Below are positions 34,776 to 44,899 of a stretch of 64,000 bases of DNA, one piece after another. Within the stretch, counting starts at the first letter, position 1. Every line of letters begins with the position of its first letter. The DNA comes from Allomuricauda sp. ARW1Y1 (GTDB taxonomy: Bacteria > Bacteroidota > Bacteroidia > Flavobacteriales > Flavobacteriaceae). The notes under the pieces are model-generated. The model had not been told where the DNA came from, made no database searches, and saw only the letters and a list, made by a program, of their open reading frames with translations. The stretch lies in assembly GCF_013407935.1 (NCBI RefSeq), contig NZ_JACBZU010000002.1:372001-436000 (forward strand), given 5' to 3'. Made by a program: the position numbers and the translations under genes.

Positions 34776-35054
34776 TGAAAGGATTTTACAGATTGAATGT
34801 TTTTAAAGATACCACTTTCGGGAGTGATGTGAGTTAGTGAAAAGTTAATATGAAAACTAAAGAGAAAACCCCGACATAGAAGACCTGAAAAGAAAAGAAT
34901 CCCTAATTGTTTATCCGCAGCAACGCTTCAGTGCTGTAAAGGGAATCGTGCAGTTAAAATTTGGGCTTAACCAGTTAAGATAGACAAGCTACAAACAAAA
35001 AACACTGAAAATCATAAGATTAACAGTGTTTTGATTTTACTTAAATAAGGTAAG

Positions 35055-35128
35055 TCGGGATGACTGGATTCGAACCAGCGACCACACGCACCCCATGCGT
35101 GTACGCTACCAGACTGCGCCACATCCCG
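35055..35128 (-). tRNA. tRNA-Pro (anticodon GGG)
   Basis: 74 nt on the minus strand. The acceptor stem CGGGATG pairs with CATCCCG, followed by discriminator A. The anticodon arm is CACGC-ATGGGGT-GCGTG, giving anticodon GGG after the invariant T33, and the T arm is GCTGG-TTCGAAT-CCAGT. No CCA is encoded. A small hairpin ATCAGC/GCTGAT (35131-35147) precedes it on the minus strand. Confidence 0.93.
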
Positions 35129-35198
35129 AAATCAGCTTAATGCTGATAAAATTTCAAAAAATAAAACCCAAATTTAAATTCCGCCCAACTGCAAAGCA

Positions 35199-35256
35199 GT
35201 CTGGGTACCAGACGGAGTTTATCCTGAGCGTAGCCGATGGGCCACATCCCGAAAAG
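35199..35256 (-). pseudogene. 5' fragment of tRNA-Pro interrupted by a repeat
   Basis: GCCACATCCCGAAA (35241-35254) and TACCAGAC (35206-35213) repeat 35118-35131 and 35107-35114 of the adjacent tRNA gene exactly. In the tRNA only TGC lies between the two blocks; here 27 nt do (35214-35240). That insert includes CCTGAGCGTAGCCGATGG, a relative of the palindromic repeat at 7390. There is no anticodon or T arm, so the copy cannot be functional. Confidence 0.65.
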
Positions 35257-35317
35257 GGACTGCAAAAATAAAAATTTTGGTGATATTTAGGCCTTGTGAC
35301 TGAAAATCTTTTTCATC

Positions 35318-38300
35318 CTATTCCCGGTACAAGGTAAAGTGTCCCACAAATTGCTGGTTCTCACTATCGTTGGCATTTACCACGTACCAATAATCTCCCG
35401 TAGGCAATGGTTTACCATCGTAGTTCCCGTCCCATTTCTTCACCTGATCAAGTCGGGCCACTACCCTACCATACCGATCATAAATGATTACGTCGATAAA
35501 GGGGAAGTACTCCCTGTTCTCCGGATACCAGAAGTCGTTCAAGTTATCCCCATCGGGTGTGAAGAAATTTGGCATTTCGGGCATGCCTTCAAAATTGAAC
35601 GGCATAACCAAGGTGGCCTCACATCCATTTCGGTCGCGAACCCGAATACTGATATTGGAGTCCTGGGTTACATTGAAAGTATTCACTTCTCCAAAAGATT
35701 CCCCTTGGAAGAAGTATTCGTAATCTCCAAACCCTCCTGTTGCTATAGCTGTAATCTCATCTGGACCCGTCTTGGTCGCTTCCAAGGTCAAGGGTTCGTA
35801 GGCCTCTATTTCAAATTCGACAAAGGTAACGCATCCGTTGGCGTGATAAATATAGACCGTATGCATTCCTGCTGGCAAGTCCCCAAAAGTTCTTTGGGTT
35901 GTTGCCTGTTGAATATCCTCTACATCCAACGCAAACAGGAGATCCGGTAATTGGGAACCATCTGCAATGTTTACCGTAACCGTACTATTTGGGAAAATCC
36001 CTTCACAACCGTACTCTACGACGGGTTCAGCGACTATATCCACACCAACCCCGATTTCTGCAACCACATTGGTTTGGCATCCATTGGCATCACGCACAAA
36101 TACTACGTAGGTTTCACCTCCTTGGAGATTATCGAAGAATAGGCTGTCGTTCTGAACAAAATCAGCGTCATCGGCAGAATTAACACTCGTATAGTAGGGT
36201 GCTGTTCCACCGGTTACTTCCAAGGTCATGCTTCCATCCCCATCTCCCAAACAGGTTTCGGGTGTGGTGTCCACTACGCCCGCTACCAATTCCATCGGTT
36301 GGGTAATTTCCACTGTTCTGGTAATGGTACAGCCCAAATCATCCTGAATAATAATATCATATGTTCTTGGGGCCAAATCATTAAATGTTTTTCTGTTCGG
36401 ATTGTTCGGGTCGTCGCCTTCAAAAAACTCGCTCAGGGTATCGGAAATCGAATATCTGATCTGCCCTGTTCCACCACTGGCTTCAATGATAATCTGTCCG
36501 TTCATATCACCGGCACATTGCACGGGAACCGCTTCCAAATAATCCAATACCAATGGGTCTTTGGGCTCTATCACAATAGGGTCCGATATAGCCTCACATC
36601 CTCCACTTTGTGCATATACGTAATAGGTACCGGGGTTCAACTCCCTAAAAATCCCTGAGCTTTGGGCCGGACGTACGATTGTTGCTGCTGTTGGCGGAAC
36701 GGTATTCGAGTTGACAAGCGTATAGACATAGTTACCTATGCCTCCAAAGGCTTCTGAACGTATGATTCCCGTCGCCTCGCCCGCACAGTTAATGGTGGCG
36801 TTGGTCAAATCCAAAGCAATCACCAAAGGTGCAGCGGGATCTAGCGAAATCTGGTTGGATTTCTCAAACGGACAGCCATTGGAGTTTTGTACATCGTATT
36901 GGAAAGGTCCCGGATCTACGGTAATATCGGCTGCAATCTCTACACTGGTCATTCCTGTGCCAAATGGGATAAAAGGATCGGTAGTACCCGCTCTTCGGTA
37001 GAAATAATCCACACCTGGTTCCGGGTTGGTCACCGTAAGTTCCATACGGCCCAAATCCCCACAACCTGGAGGTTGCAGCTCCACAAGTTCTGCTATCACA
37101 ATCTCTGGGTCTTGCACCTCTATTGGAATGGTAGTGAAGCTACAGTTCCAGCCATCAAAAATGGTGATGGTGTATTCTCCTGCAGATAAATTGGCAAACC
37201 TTGGGGTGGTCTGCAATCCACTGTTGGTGCCATCCGTAATTCTGTTCAACTGGTACAGGTAATTGCCAGGGCCTTGTCCGCCTGCTTCATTATAGGCTTC
37301 GATCACCGCATCATTATCATTGTTACATGCAAGTGGGCTTACCACTTGAATATCTGCGGAAATTGGTGTAGGCAAAGGCAAATCAATATCCATGGTAGCC
37401 TCGCAGCCTCTCAAATCCCGAACGTTTACCGTATAGGTATCGGTGGAAAGATTCTCAAATACGGAGTTGGTATTCGGATAATCTACCAGAATGGTGCCGT
37501 CCGAGGCTACCAACTGGTACTCGTAAGTGCCCCATCCTCCATCGCCAGACGCTGTAATCTCCCCAAACCCGGGAACGTTACAGGTCACGGGAGAAGTTTG
37601 CACGGCGTCCACGGTAAGAGGACGATCGGGCGAACGTACGGTAGTTACATTGCTCACTGCATCGCAAAACGGCGAATCCAAAGCTTCGATTCGGACCACC
37701 AAATTACCCGCAGGAACATTTTCAATACGCTCTGGGGAATTGATAGGTGCATTGGTATCGAAGGTTCCTGTTACACCGGTAGATGTTTCAACGCCAGCGT
37801 TATCCCTTGAAAAGACTTCATAATTGTAAACACCAGAGTAGTTGGAAATGTCCAAACTGATGACACCATCGTTACCGTTGAAGCAGGTGACAGGTTCCAA
37901 CTCGGCAATCACGGCATCAATTGTGTTGTATTCCGGCATATTGATGGTCGTCGTTAAGTAGGTACAACCGCCACTGCCAATATCGGTCACCGCAAAAATG
38001 TAATCCCCTGGGGTTGCAATATCCCATGTTACCCTGTCGCTTCCGCCGGAGCTACGAGCAGGCTCTGAACCCAAGGGCAGAATCTCCACTTCGTAATTCC
38101 CTGGACCTTCATTGATGATGATGTCAATTGAACCTGGGGTCACTCCACTGCCGGATGCATCACATGTAATTTGATTGACATTGTAGCTAAATGTTATATC
38201 GGTAGGGGTATTGATGTTTACCGTTGCTGTTTGCTCACAACCATTTTGATCGCGGGCCGTTAAGATTATCGACTGATTGGTTCCATTGTCAATCACCTCG

Positions 38301-41300
38301 AAAGTATTGCTCGTCTGGAAGTTGGTTCCATCAAATTGTGGCGTTCCATCGTTCATGCTATAGGTATAGGAACCTGAACCAGTTGGTGTTCCCGTTCCGT
38401 CACCATTATCATCAGTATAAATGGTAATGGTGGCCGTACTGAATTGATTACTGGATGGATTACAACTAAACTCTGTGTTTACTGCATTGATCATCAGTTC
38501 GGTAGGCTCGTCGATGATGATATTTCCAGAGCGATCCGTACATCCCCTGTCGGAGACAGCTTCTACCTGATATGTACCAGGTTGCAAGTCATCAAATACA
38601 GGAGAACCTTGGGGTCCCGCAATCACAGTTGCGGTTGCCCCTTGATACAGCACATAGTTGATGGGTGTATCGGTATCGGTTCCGGGTTGGAGTTCCACCG
38701 TAATGGTTCCATCATCTGCTCCAAAACAGGTGACATCGCTACTTGGCGTAGCTGAAATCACCGGCGTATCCACCGTGGAAACAATTACTTCCGCTTCATC
38801 CGAACACAAAGGAGAGGTGTTGGAATCCAAATCGGTTACCAAAATATTATAATCTCCGGGCATCACATTGGTAAATACATTGGTGGATTGGGCCGGGCCA
38901 ATATTGGCCAAGGTGCCTGCATCCCTCAACTGGTATTCAAAGTTACCGCTACCTCCAGTGGTGTTCACTGTAATTTCCCCATCCCCTGCATTACAGGTAG
39001 GATATGAAGTAGCATCCGCAGAGATTGCAAAGAAATCAAACACCTCGGCCGTAACTGTATTGGTACAACCGTTTCCGTCCCTAACGGTGATGACATAGCT
39101 TCCAGGATTGGGTACTATAAAAGTAGTTCCCGTCTGAAAACCACTTCCGATATCGTACTGGAAGGTTTCTTCTGGTAGACCTGAACCTGTAGACAATGGA
39201 GATACAATATCAATTTGATATCCACTGGTCGCAGTACACTGATTAACCACGTCGATTACAGGGTCTGGCACACCAGCTTCTTGGGTGACCGTTAAAGTGG
39301 TCAGCGCGGTACATCCGTTGGCATCCTGAACATAAAAGTCGTAATCCGCAGGGTATGGTCCGGGAATCTCAAAGGTGGTTTCCGAAGCAAATGTGGTAGG
39401 CGCTGGATCTCCAGTGGGCACATAGGCATAATTGTAGGGCCCAGTGGTTCCAAAACCTCTAACCGTTACCAATGCGCCGACATTACAGGTAGCCTCCACG
39501 AAATTGTCAATGGCGATGGATACCGAACTAATATCGATAAAGGCCAAAGTGCTGCCACTACATCCATTGGTGTCGTCGCGGACAATGATTTGATAATTGC
39601 CAGGAGCCAATCCGTTGATGGTTCCGTTGTAGGGAATGGTTGCTCCAGTAAACGAACTGCTGGATACATTGGCGCCCGTATCCGTATTTTGAACGGTAAT
39701 GGTAAAATCACCGGGTGCCGAAATACCGGCCACCTCATAGTCAATGGAGCCACTGCCGGCCACATTACAGGAAGCCGACAAGGATGTTGCTGTTACCGCA
39801 ACCGGATTACTTGGTCCAATCGGGTCAATTTCTTCGATATAGGTACATCCCAAAGCATCCCGTACCTCAACAAAATAGGTAACACCTGAGACTACCTGAC
39901 CTGTAAAATCATAGGTGTCGCCCCCTGATGTCGCGGGATTGAATGAGGGTTCTCCCACCAATCTAAATTCGTAAGGCGCCGTTCCACCCGTAGCTCTAAC
40001 CCGATAGGGAAACGAGGTATCTGAACAAATGGCAGGGTCAGCATCCAAAGGAATCAAGTCCAACTGATTTTGGTCAATGACAACAGGGTCACGGTCTTCA
40101 CAACCTTGTGCATCGGTGGTGATAAGGGTGTAGTTGCCCAAAGGCAAATTCGGAAAGTTTACGGTGGTACTGGCAGTTCCTGTTGATGCCGCGACCGTAC
40201 CGCCAAACTCATCCACCAATACATAGTCGAATGGCGCTACACCATTATTGATGGTGGCCAAAATGGAGCCGTTCACCGCTCCGGCGGAACAAACGGCATC
40301 TGTTGGGGTAGCGGTTGCGTCCAATGGGGCACTGGAACCTATGGTTACCGAATAGGCCGGACTCACACAGCCTCTACTATCACGGATAACAAAACCACCA
40401 TGGGTCCCAGCTCCGTAGCCTGAGAATATATTTTGTGTGCTAAATGTCGCACCATTATCATTACTGAACTCGTAAGGTGGTATCCCTTGGGTGGTATCGG
40501 GAATCAACTCCACTACCCCACTGGCATTGTCCCCACATTGGGTATCGGTGGCCACAGCGGTACCTGCGATGGTTTCGGGTGGAGAAATGGTCACGGTGTT
40601 GGTTTCGGTCGTACAACCTCTCGCATCCGTAATCATAAACTGGAACGTTGTATCCGAAATGATGGAACCATCATTCGGAATACTGTACACAAAAGAGTTT
40701 CCAGAAATATTGTTGTTGTCCGAAGTGTATGGTGCTCCGTTAATACTTACTTCGTAAATATCATAATCGCCCGAAGAGGTATAACCATTACTTATGTTCA
40801 CCTGGATCTGTCCGGGAGGGCCTGCACAATCCAATTCTTGAATGGTGGTCGCATTGGCCATTACCTGTGGCTCGATGGTTGCCGTGACCGTGTCCCTGCA
40901 ATCATTGGCATCTACTACCTCAATGGTGTATGTACCTGGGGTAAGGCCGTTAAAACTGGCACTGGCACCCAACACCCCTCCATTAATTCGGTATTGATAT
41001 GGGGCCAAACCTCCAGTGGCATTTACCGCAAGGGTGGCCGCGGTAAAATTGTCATAACAAAAATCGGAGGATGCAGCATCCAAGGTTAAGGTCGGGGCAT
41101 CCAAACGGGTCAAGGTGAAACTATCGGTCACGGTACATCCGTTGGCATCGGTAACACTCACTTGATAGGTGCCATCTTGTGAAAGGTTGGAAAAAGTACT
41201 TCCATTTTTGGGACCACGGGTAGAACCGTCTGGCTGGGTCAACGTATATCGGTTACCGCCCCAACCACCAACAGTATTGATGCGAACGGCTCCCGTATTT

Positions 41301-43624
41301 CCATTTTGACAGCTCATTGCGGTCACATCAAGACTGGAAATAGCGAATGCGGTGGATGGTTCTTCAATCACCAAGGTAGCAGTATCCGTGCAATTGGTTT
41401 CCTCGTCAGTTACGGAGATCACATAACTTCCGGCAGCCAAGCCTGTCAACGGAATGATACTGCTATTTTGTCCAGCGGAAACGGGCCCACCATCGATGCT
41501 GTAGCTATAGGTGGTATTGAAACCGTCCACCAAAAAGCGCCCCTCTCCGTCGGAATCTCCAACGCAGGTCACTACGCGAGTCTGCTGCCCCTGAACACCA
41601 ATGGAACTGATATCCGTAATGGCATAGTTTTCATCGTAGGAACATCCTTCGCTATCGGTGACCCTAAAGGTATAGGTTCCTAGACCCAAACCAGTAAAGG
41701 TACTGTTGCTTCCATTGTTTACGGCACTGGCTGCTGGAGCGATAATCTCATAGGTATATGTTCCAGAACCACCGGTAACGGTCAAATCCAAAGACGCCGT
41801 GGTCGTGATGCAATCCAAGCTTGAAATACTAAAATCCAAGTTAGTAGGCTTGTTAAGGGTATTGAACACGATATCGGGGAGTGCTTGCACACATCCATTG
41901 GCATCCCGAATCATGGGAGTGTAGGTTCCAACACCAAGGCTCGGGAACACAGGGTTGCTGCTAAAGCCGGCTCCTACGCTGTATTCATAAGGTGCGGTTC
42001 CTCCAGAGACCCCCGAGATGGTAATCTGACCACCATTTTCATCACCGCATGTTGGCACAGCGTCCGGTGTGGCGGTTGCGGTAATCGTCGACGGAGTGCC
42101 TATGGTCGCTGCTTGAGGTGTTGTGGTACACGTAAAAGAGTCCTGCTCATAGCGAAGTACCACATCATAATTGCCTGGGGCCAGGTTGGAAAAGGTATTG
42201 CTTATCTGAAAGGTTGCCCCATTATTGACACTATACTGAATTTCGTATCCATATCCATTGGTCACGTTTACCGTAATCCTACCATCGTTGGCGCCGCCAC
42301 AATTGGCATCCTCCTCGGTAAAACTGAATACGGGAGGCGGGATATTCTCTACATCTACAGCTGCGGTGCGTTGACATCCATTGGCGTCCTCCACCAAAAT
42401 ATTGTAAGTGCCAGCCGAGCTTACAGAAAAAGAGGAAGTACTGGAATAGGTAGAACCGAATGGACCTCCATCCACACTGAATCGATAGGGTGCTGTTCCC
42501 CCACTTGTGGTCACGTTGACATTGACGGATGTTGCCCCGCAACCAAAACTATCGGATGCCGTTGCCGAAACCGCCAATGGGCTGATACCGCCGCCAATAA
42601 CGATAGGGTCCCCATTAACGTCGGTAGTGATGGTTTCGGAACAGGAATTGGTCTCAACACGAATAGAATAAGTACCTGGACTTACATTGTCAAAAGAATA
42701 CGAATCAGCACCATTGGGTCCGAATGTATCCACCGATACTCCATTTTTTATAAGCCGATAAGTGTAAAAACCAGGAACCCCGGATACCGCAACATCAATA
42801 CTGCCCAATTCTCCACTACACAAAATATCGTTGGCGGTAACGTCCACATTGATATCCAAATCACCTACGGTGACCAAATTGGATGGGAATACACATGCGG
42901 TTTGGGACACATTTTTTAATCGTACAAAAACTCGATAATCGCCAGAGGCGGTGATATCAAAGAAAGGATCATCTTGATAAGGTCCTGCGGAACTGTTCAA
43001 ACTGTATTCGTACCCTGCAGGAACATTGGTAACCTCTACCCTTCCAGGATTACCACAAATAATATCTTCTTTTATGAGTTGTGGGTTAAGTGGGTTAAGG
43101 GTGGATTTAAAGTAGTAGTACTGTCCAGAGTTGACCCGTACCCTATATTCGCCCGCTGCCGCCAAATTAAAAGTGGAACCCGTTCCCACGGTGTTCCAAG
43201 TACAGGCGTTGTTGATGGTGGGACAATCGTCCACTACGGTAGGGGCACAACTATTGGGGTCCAATCGCTGCCATTGGTAGGAACTTCCAGATTGACTTAG
43301 GGTAAGCGTCCGAACATCGCTGGTTCCGCAAAGGAAGAACTTGGCCAAGGTACTTCCATCGTTTGGACAAACCACTTCCTCGTTCGCACCGTTGATGATA
43401 GTGGAGAACATAGGAGCTGTTGCGAGCAGTTCATTGTCTTCGGTAAACGATTCCTCTGCAGCAACTTCGGGAATCTCGTTTTGGGTATCCGACACTGCGT
43501 TACTGGAAACAATTTTGGTAAGTATCCGAGTAACGTTTGTTTTTGCTAATACCGTGGAACCGAATATTGATATGAACACCAACAACACGACATATAGCAA
43601 ATGCCTTGTTTTTTGTGGGAGCAT
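35318..43624 (-). CDS. Giant SprB-repeat adhesin with type IX secretion type-B C-terminal domain
   Basis: 2768 residues. A signal peptide lies at about 1-28 (VLLVFISIFGSTVLA). Some 28 Cys-containing SprB-like units of 75-100 residues follow, each opening like VTCFGADDGTITV and closing with a variant of GTYTVTVTDANGC. The C-terminal 90 residues contain NFFTPDGDNLNDFW, VIIYDRYGRVV and GDYWYVV, the gliding-motility-associated type-B sorting domain. It should be exported by the type IX secretion system to the cell surface. SprB-type adhesins support gliding or attachment. It is a single gene with no T9SS component nearby, the normal situation. Long open frames on the opposite strand are codon-bias shadows. 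Confidence 0.93.
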   Translation of the reverse strand: MLPQKTRHLLYVVLLVFISIFGSTVLAKTNVTRILTKIVSSNAVSDTQNEIPEVAAEESFTEDNELLATAPMFSTIINGANEEVVCPNDGSTLAKFFLCGTSDVRTLTLSQSGSSYQWQRLDPNSCAPTVVDDCPTINNACTWNTVGTGSTFNLAAAGEYRVRVNSGQYYYFKSTLNPLNPQLIKEDIICGNPGRVEVTNVPAGYEYSLNSSAGPYQDDPFFDITASGDYRVFVRLKNVSQTACVFPSNLVTVGDLDINVDVTANDILCSGELGSIDVAVSGVPGFYTYRLIKNGVSVDTFGPNGADSYSFDNVSPGTYSIRVETNSCSETITTDVNGDPIVIGGGISPLAVSATASDSFGCGATSVNVNVTTSGGTAPYRFSVDGGPFGSTYSSTSSFSVSSAGTYNILVEDANGCQRTAAVDVENIPPPVFSFTEEDANCGGANDGRITVNVTNGYGYEIQYSVNNGATFQISNTFSNLAPGNYDVVLRYEQDSFTCTTTPQAATIGTPSTITATATPDAVPTCGDENGGQITISGVSGGTAPYEYSVGAGFSSNPVFPSLGVGTYTPMIRDANGCVQALPDIVFNTLNKPTNLDFSISSLDCITTTASLDLTVTGGSGTYTYEIIAPAASAVNNGSNSTFTGLGLGTYTFRVTDSEGCSYDENYAITDISSIGVQGQQTRVVTCVGDSDGEGRFLVDGFNTTYSYSIDGGPVSAGQNSSIIPLTGLAAGSYVISVTDEETNCTDTATLVIEEPSTAFAISSLDVTAMSCQNGNTGAVRINTVGGWGGNRYTLTQPDGSTRGPKNGSTFSNLSQDGTYQVSVTDANGCTVTDSFTLTRLDAPTLTLDAASSDFCYDNFTAATLAVNATGGLAPYQYRINGGVLGASASFNGLTPGTYTIEVVDANDCRDTVTATIEPQVMANATTIQELDCAGPPGQIQVNISNGYTSSGDYDIYEVSINGAPYTSDNNNISGNSFVYSIPNDGSIISDTTFQFMITDARGCTTETNTVTISPPETIAGTAVATDTQCGDNASGVVELIPDTTQGIPPYEFSNDNGATFSTQNIFSGYGAGTHGGFVIRDSRGCVSPAYSVTIGSSAPLDATATPTDAVCSAGAVNGSILATINNGVAPFDYVLVDEFGGTVAASTGTASTTVNFPNLPLGNYTLITTDAQGCEDRDPVVIDQNQLDLIPLDADPAICSDTSFPYRVRATGGTAPYEFRLVGEPSFNPATSGGDTYDFTGQVVSGVTYFVEVRDALGCTYIEEIDPIGPSNPVAVTATSLSASCNVAGSGSIDYEVAGISAPGDFTITVQNTDTGANVSSSSFTGATIPYNGTINGLAPGNYQIIVRDDTNGCSGSTLAFIDISSVSIAIDNFVEATCNVGALVTVRGFGTTGPYNYAYVPTGDPAPTTFASETTFEIPGPYPADYDFYVQDANGCTALTTLTVTQEAGVPDPVIDVVNQCTATSGYQIDIVSPLSTGSGLPEETFQYDIGSGFQTGTTFIVPNPGSYVITVRDGNGCTNTVTAEVFDFFAISADATSYPTCNAGDGEITVNTTGGSGNFEYQLRDAGTLANIGPAQSTNVFTNVMPGDYNILVTDLDSNTSPLCSDEAEVIVSTVDTPVISATPSSDVTCFGADDGTITVELQPGTDTDTPINYVLYQGATATVIAGPQGSPVFDDLQPGTYQVEAVSDRGCTDRSGNIIIDEPTELMINAVNTEFSCNPSSNQFSTATITIYTDDNGDGTGTPTGSGSYTYSMNDGTPQFDGTNFQTSNTFEVIDNGTNQSIILTARDQNGCEQTATVNINTPTDITFSYNVNQITCDASGSGVTPGSIDIIINEGPGNYEVEILPLGSEPARSSGGSDRVTWDIATPGDYIFAVTDIGSGGCTYLTTTINMPEYNTIDAVIAELEPVTCFNGNDGVISLDISNYSGVYNYEVFSRDNAGVETSTGVTGTFDTNAPINSPERIENVPAGNLVVRIEALDSPFCDAVSNVTTVRSPDRPLTVDAVQTSPVTCNVPGFGEITASGDGGWGTYEYQLVASDGTILVDYPNTNSVFENLSTDTYTVNVRDLRGCEATMDIDLPLPTPISADIQVVSPLACNNDNDAVIEAYNEAGGQGPGNYLYQLNRITDGTNSGLQTTPRFANLSAGEYTITIFDGWNCSFTTIPIEVQDPEIVIAELVELQPPGCGDLGRMELTVTNPEPGVDYFYRRAGTTDPFIPFGTGMTSVEIAADITVDPGPFQYDVQNSNGCPFEKSNQISLDPAAPLVIALDLTNATINCAGEATGIIRSEAFGGIGNYVYTLVNSNTVPPTAATIVRPAQSSGIFRELNPGTYYVYAQSGGCEAISDPIVIEPKDPLVLDYLEAVPVQCAGDMNGQIIIEASGGTGQIRYSISDTLSEFFEGDDPNNPNRKTFNDLAPRTYDIIIQDDLGCTITRTVEITQPMELVAGVVDTTPETCLGDGDGSMTLEVTGGTAPYYTSVNSADDADFVQNDSLFFDNLQGGETYVVFVRDANGCQTNVVAEIGVGVDIVAEPVVEYGCEGIFPNSTVTVNIADGSQLPDLLFALDVEDIQQATTQRTFGDLPAGMHTVYIYHANGCVTFVEFEIEAYEPLTLEATKTGPDEITAIATGGFGDYEYFFQGESFGEVNTFNVTQDSNISIRVRDRNGCEATLVMPFNFEGMPEMPNFFTPDGDNLNDFWYPENREYFPFIDVIIYDRYGRVVARLDQVKKWDGNYDGKPLPTGDYWYVVNANDSENQQFVGHFTLYRE

Positions 43625-43779
43625 AGGGTTAAGTCTTGTTTGGAAGAATACTTCAGATTTGGGACCTTAATATTCTAGATAGTAATTTTCTGTTCGTATA
43701 AATTTCTTTTTATCTTCAACACACCCAACCATAATAAATGGTCGTTTATCTATTAAATCTGTTATTTCAACGTAAAATT

Positions 43780-44898
43780 ATGCAAAATAGTCTCTTATTT
43801 CCCATTTTTTTCGTTGTACTGCTTAGTACATCCTGCGCGCAAACTTCGGATAAAGAGATAAAAACTCCCGAAACCCTTGATTTTACTGCTGAACTCGTGA
43901 TTGACGACATTGAAAACGCTTGGGGCATGGTTTTCTTGCCCAAAGGCGGCATTTTGTACTCGGAAAAGTCCGGAAAGCTAAAATTTTATAACTCTGGGAG
44001 GGTAAGCGAGGTTGAAAATCTACCGGAGGTGTACAACCGGGGACAGGGCGGTTTGATGGATATTGAACTACATCCCAATTACGAAAACAATGGTTGGATC
44101 TATCTCTCCTACGCCTCTACGGAAGGAAACGGAAAAGGGGGCAACACCGCCATTATGAGGGCCAAATTATCTAACAACAAATTGGTCCAGCAAGAAAAAC
44201 TTTACAAGGCATCTCCCAACTCCACAAGAGGACAACATTTTGGTTCCCGAATCGAATTTGACAGGGATGGTTACTTGCTTTTTTCCATTGGGGAGCGTGG
44301 CAACCGGGATGTCAATCCACAGGACATCACCAGGGATGGTGGTAAAATTTATCGGTTGTATGATGATGGTCGCATTCCCGATGACAATCCATTTGTGGAC
44401 CAAGCGGAAGCCAAAAAAGCGATTTGGAGCTATGGGCATCGAAATCCACAGGGATTGGCCCTGCATCCCGAAACCGGCCAACTTTGGGAACACGAGCACG
44501 GTCCAAGGGGCGGGGATGAAATCAACATCATACAAAAAGGAGTAAACTACGGATGGCCTATAATTACCTACGGCATCAATTATAGTGGCACGCCAATCAC
44601 AGATGAAACCTCACGCCCGGGAATGGAGCAACCCCTCTACCAGTGGACTCCCTCCATTGCACCATCGGGAATGGCGTTCGTTACCTCGGACAAATATTCC
44701 AAATGGAAAGGAAGCTTATTGGTGGGGTCTTTGGCCTTTCAATATTTGGAACGCTTGGAATTGCACAATAACAAGGTGGTATATCGTGAAAAATTGATGG
44801 ATGGTATGGGAAGGGTTCGCAATGTAAGGCAAGCACCTGATGGTTTTATCTATGTTAGTGTTGAAGGCAAAGGGATTTACCGACTGGTTCCCAAATAA
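43780..44898 (+). CDS. PQQ-dependent sugar dehydrogenase (soluble aldose type), lipoprotein
   Basis: 372 residues from ATG 43780, giving a clean lipoprotein signal with lipobox LLSTSC (Cys19); the upstream Met at 43738 adds an unneeded 14 residues. The six-bladed propeller signature is seen in NAWGMVFLPKGGILYSEKSG, GQGGLMDIELHPNYENNGW, RGQHFGSRIEFD, WSYGHRNPQGLALHP (with the catalytic His) and WEHEHGPRGGDEIN. It oxidises aldoses in the periplasm or at the surface with PQQ and Ca2+. No PQQ synthesis genes are near, so the cofactor may be scavenged. Confidence 0.92.
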   Translation: MQNSLLFPIFFVVLLSTSCAQTSDKEIKTPETLDFTAELVIDDIENAWGMVFLPKGGILYSEKSGKLKFYNSGRVSEVENLPEVYNRGQGGLMDIELHPNYENNGWIYLSYASTEGNGKGGNTAIMRAKLSNNKLVQQEKLYKASPNSTRGQHFGSRIEFDRDGYLLFSIGERGNRDVNPQDITRDGGKIYRLYDDGRIPDDNPFVDQAEAKKAIWSYGHRNPQGLALHPETGQLWEHEHGPRGGDEINIIQKGVNYGWPIITYGINYSGTPITDETSRPGMEQPLYQWTPSIAPSGMAFVTSDKYSKWKGSLLVGSLAFQYLERLELHNNKVVYREKLMDGMGRVRNVRQAPDGFIYVSVEGKGIYRLVPK

Positions 44899-44899
44899 T

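Noticed and set aside
40433..42919. Long plus-strand open frames (up to 344 codons) across the adhesin gene
   Set aside because: They are antisense to a clearly coding 2768-residue gene with matching repeats, signal and sorting domain, and their translations are low in recognisable features. Codon bias of the real gene explains them.
35318..43624. CRISPR-like or satellite repeat array in the adhesin
   Set aside because: The repeat units are 75-100 codons long, diverged at DNA level and coding; there are no short constant repeats with unique spacers.
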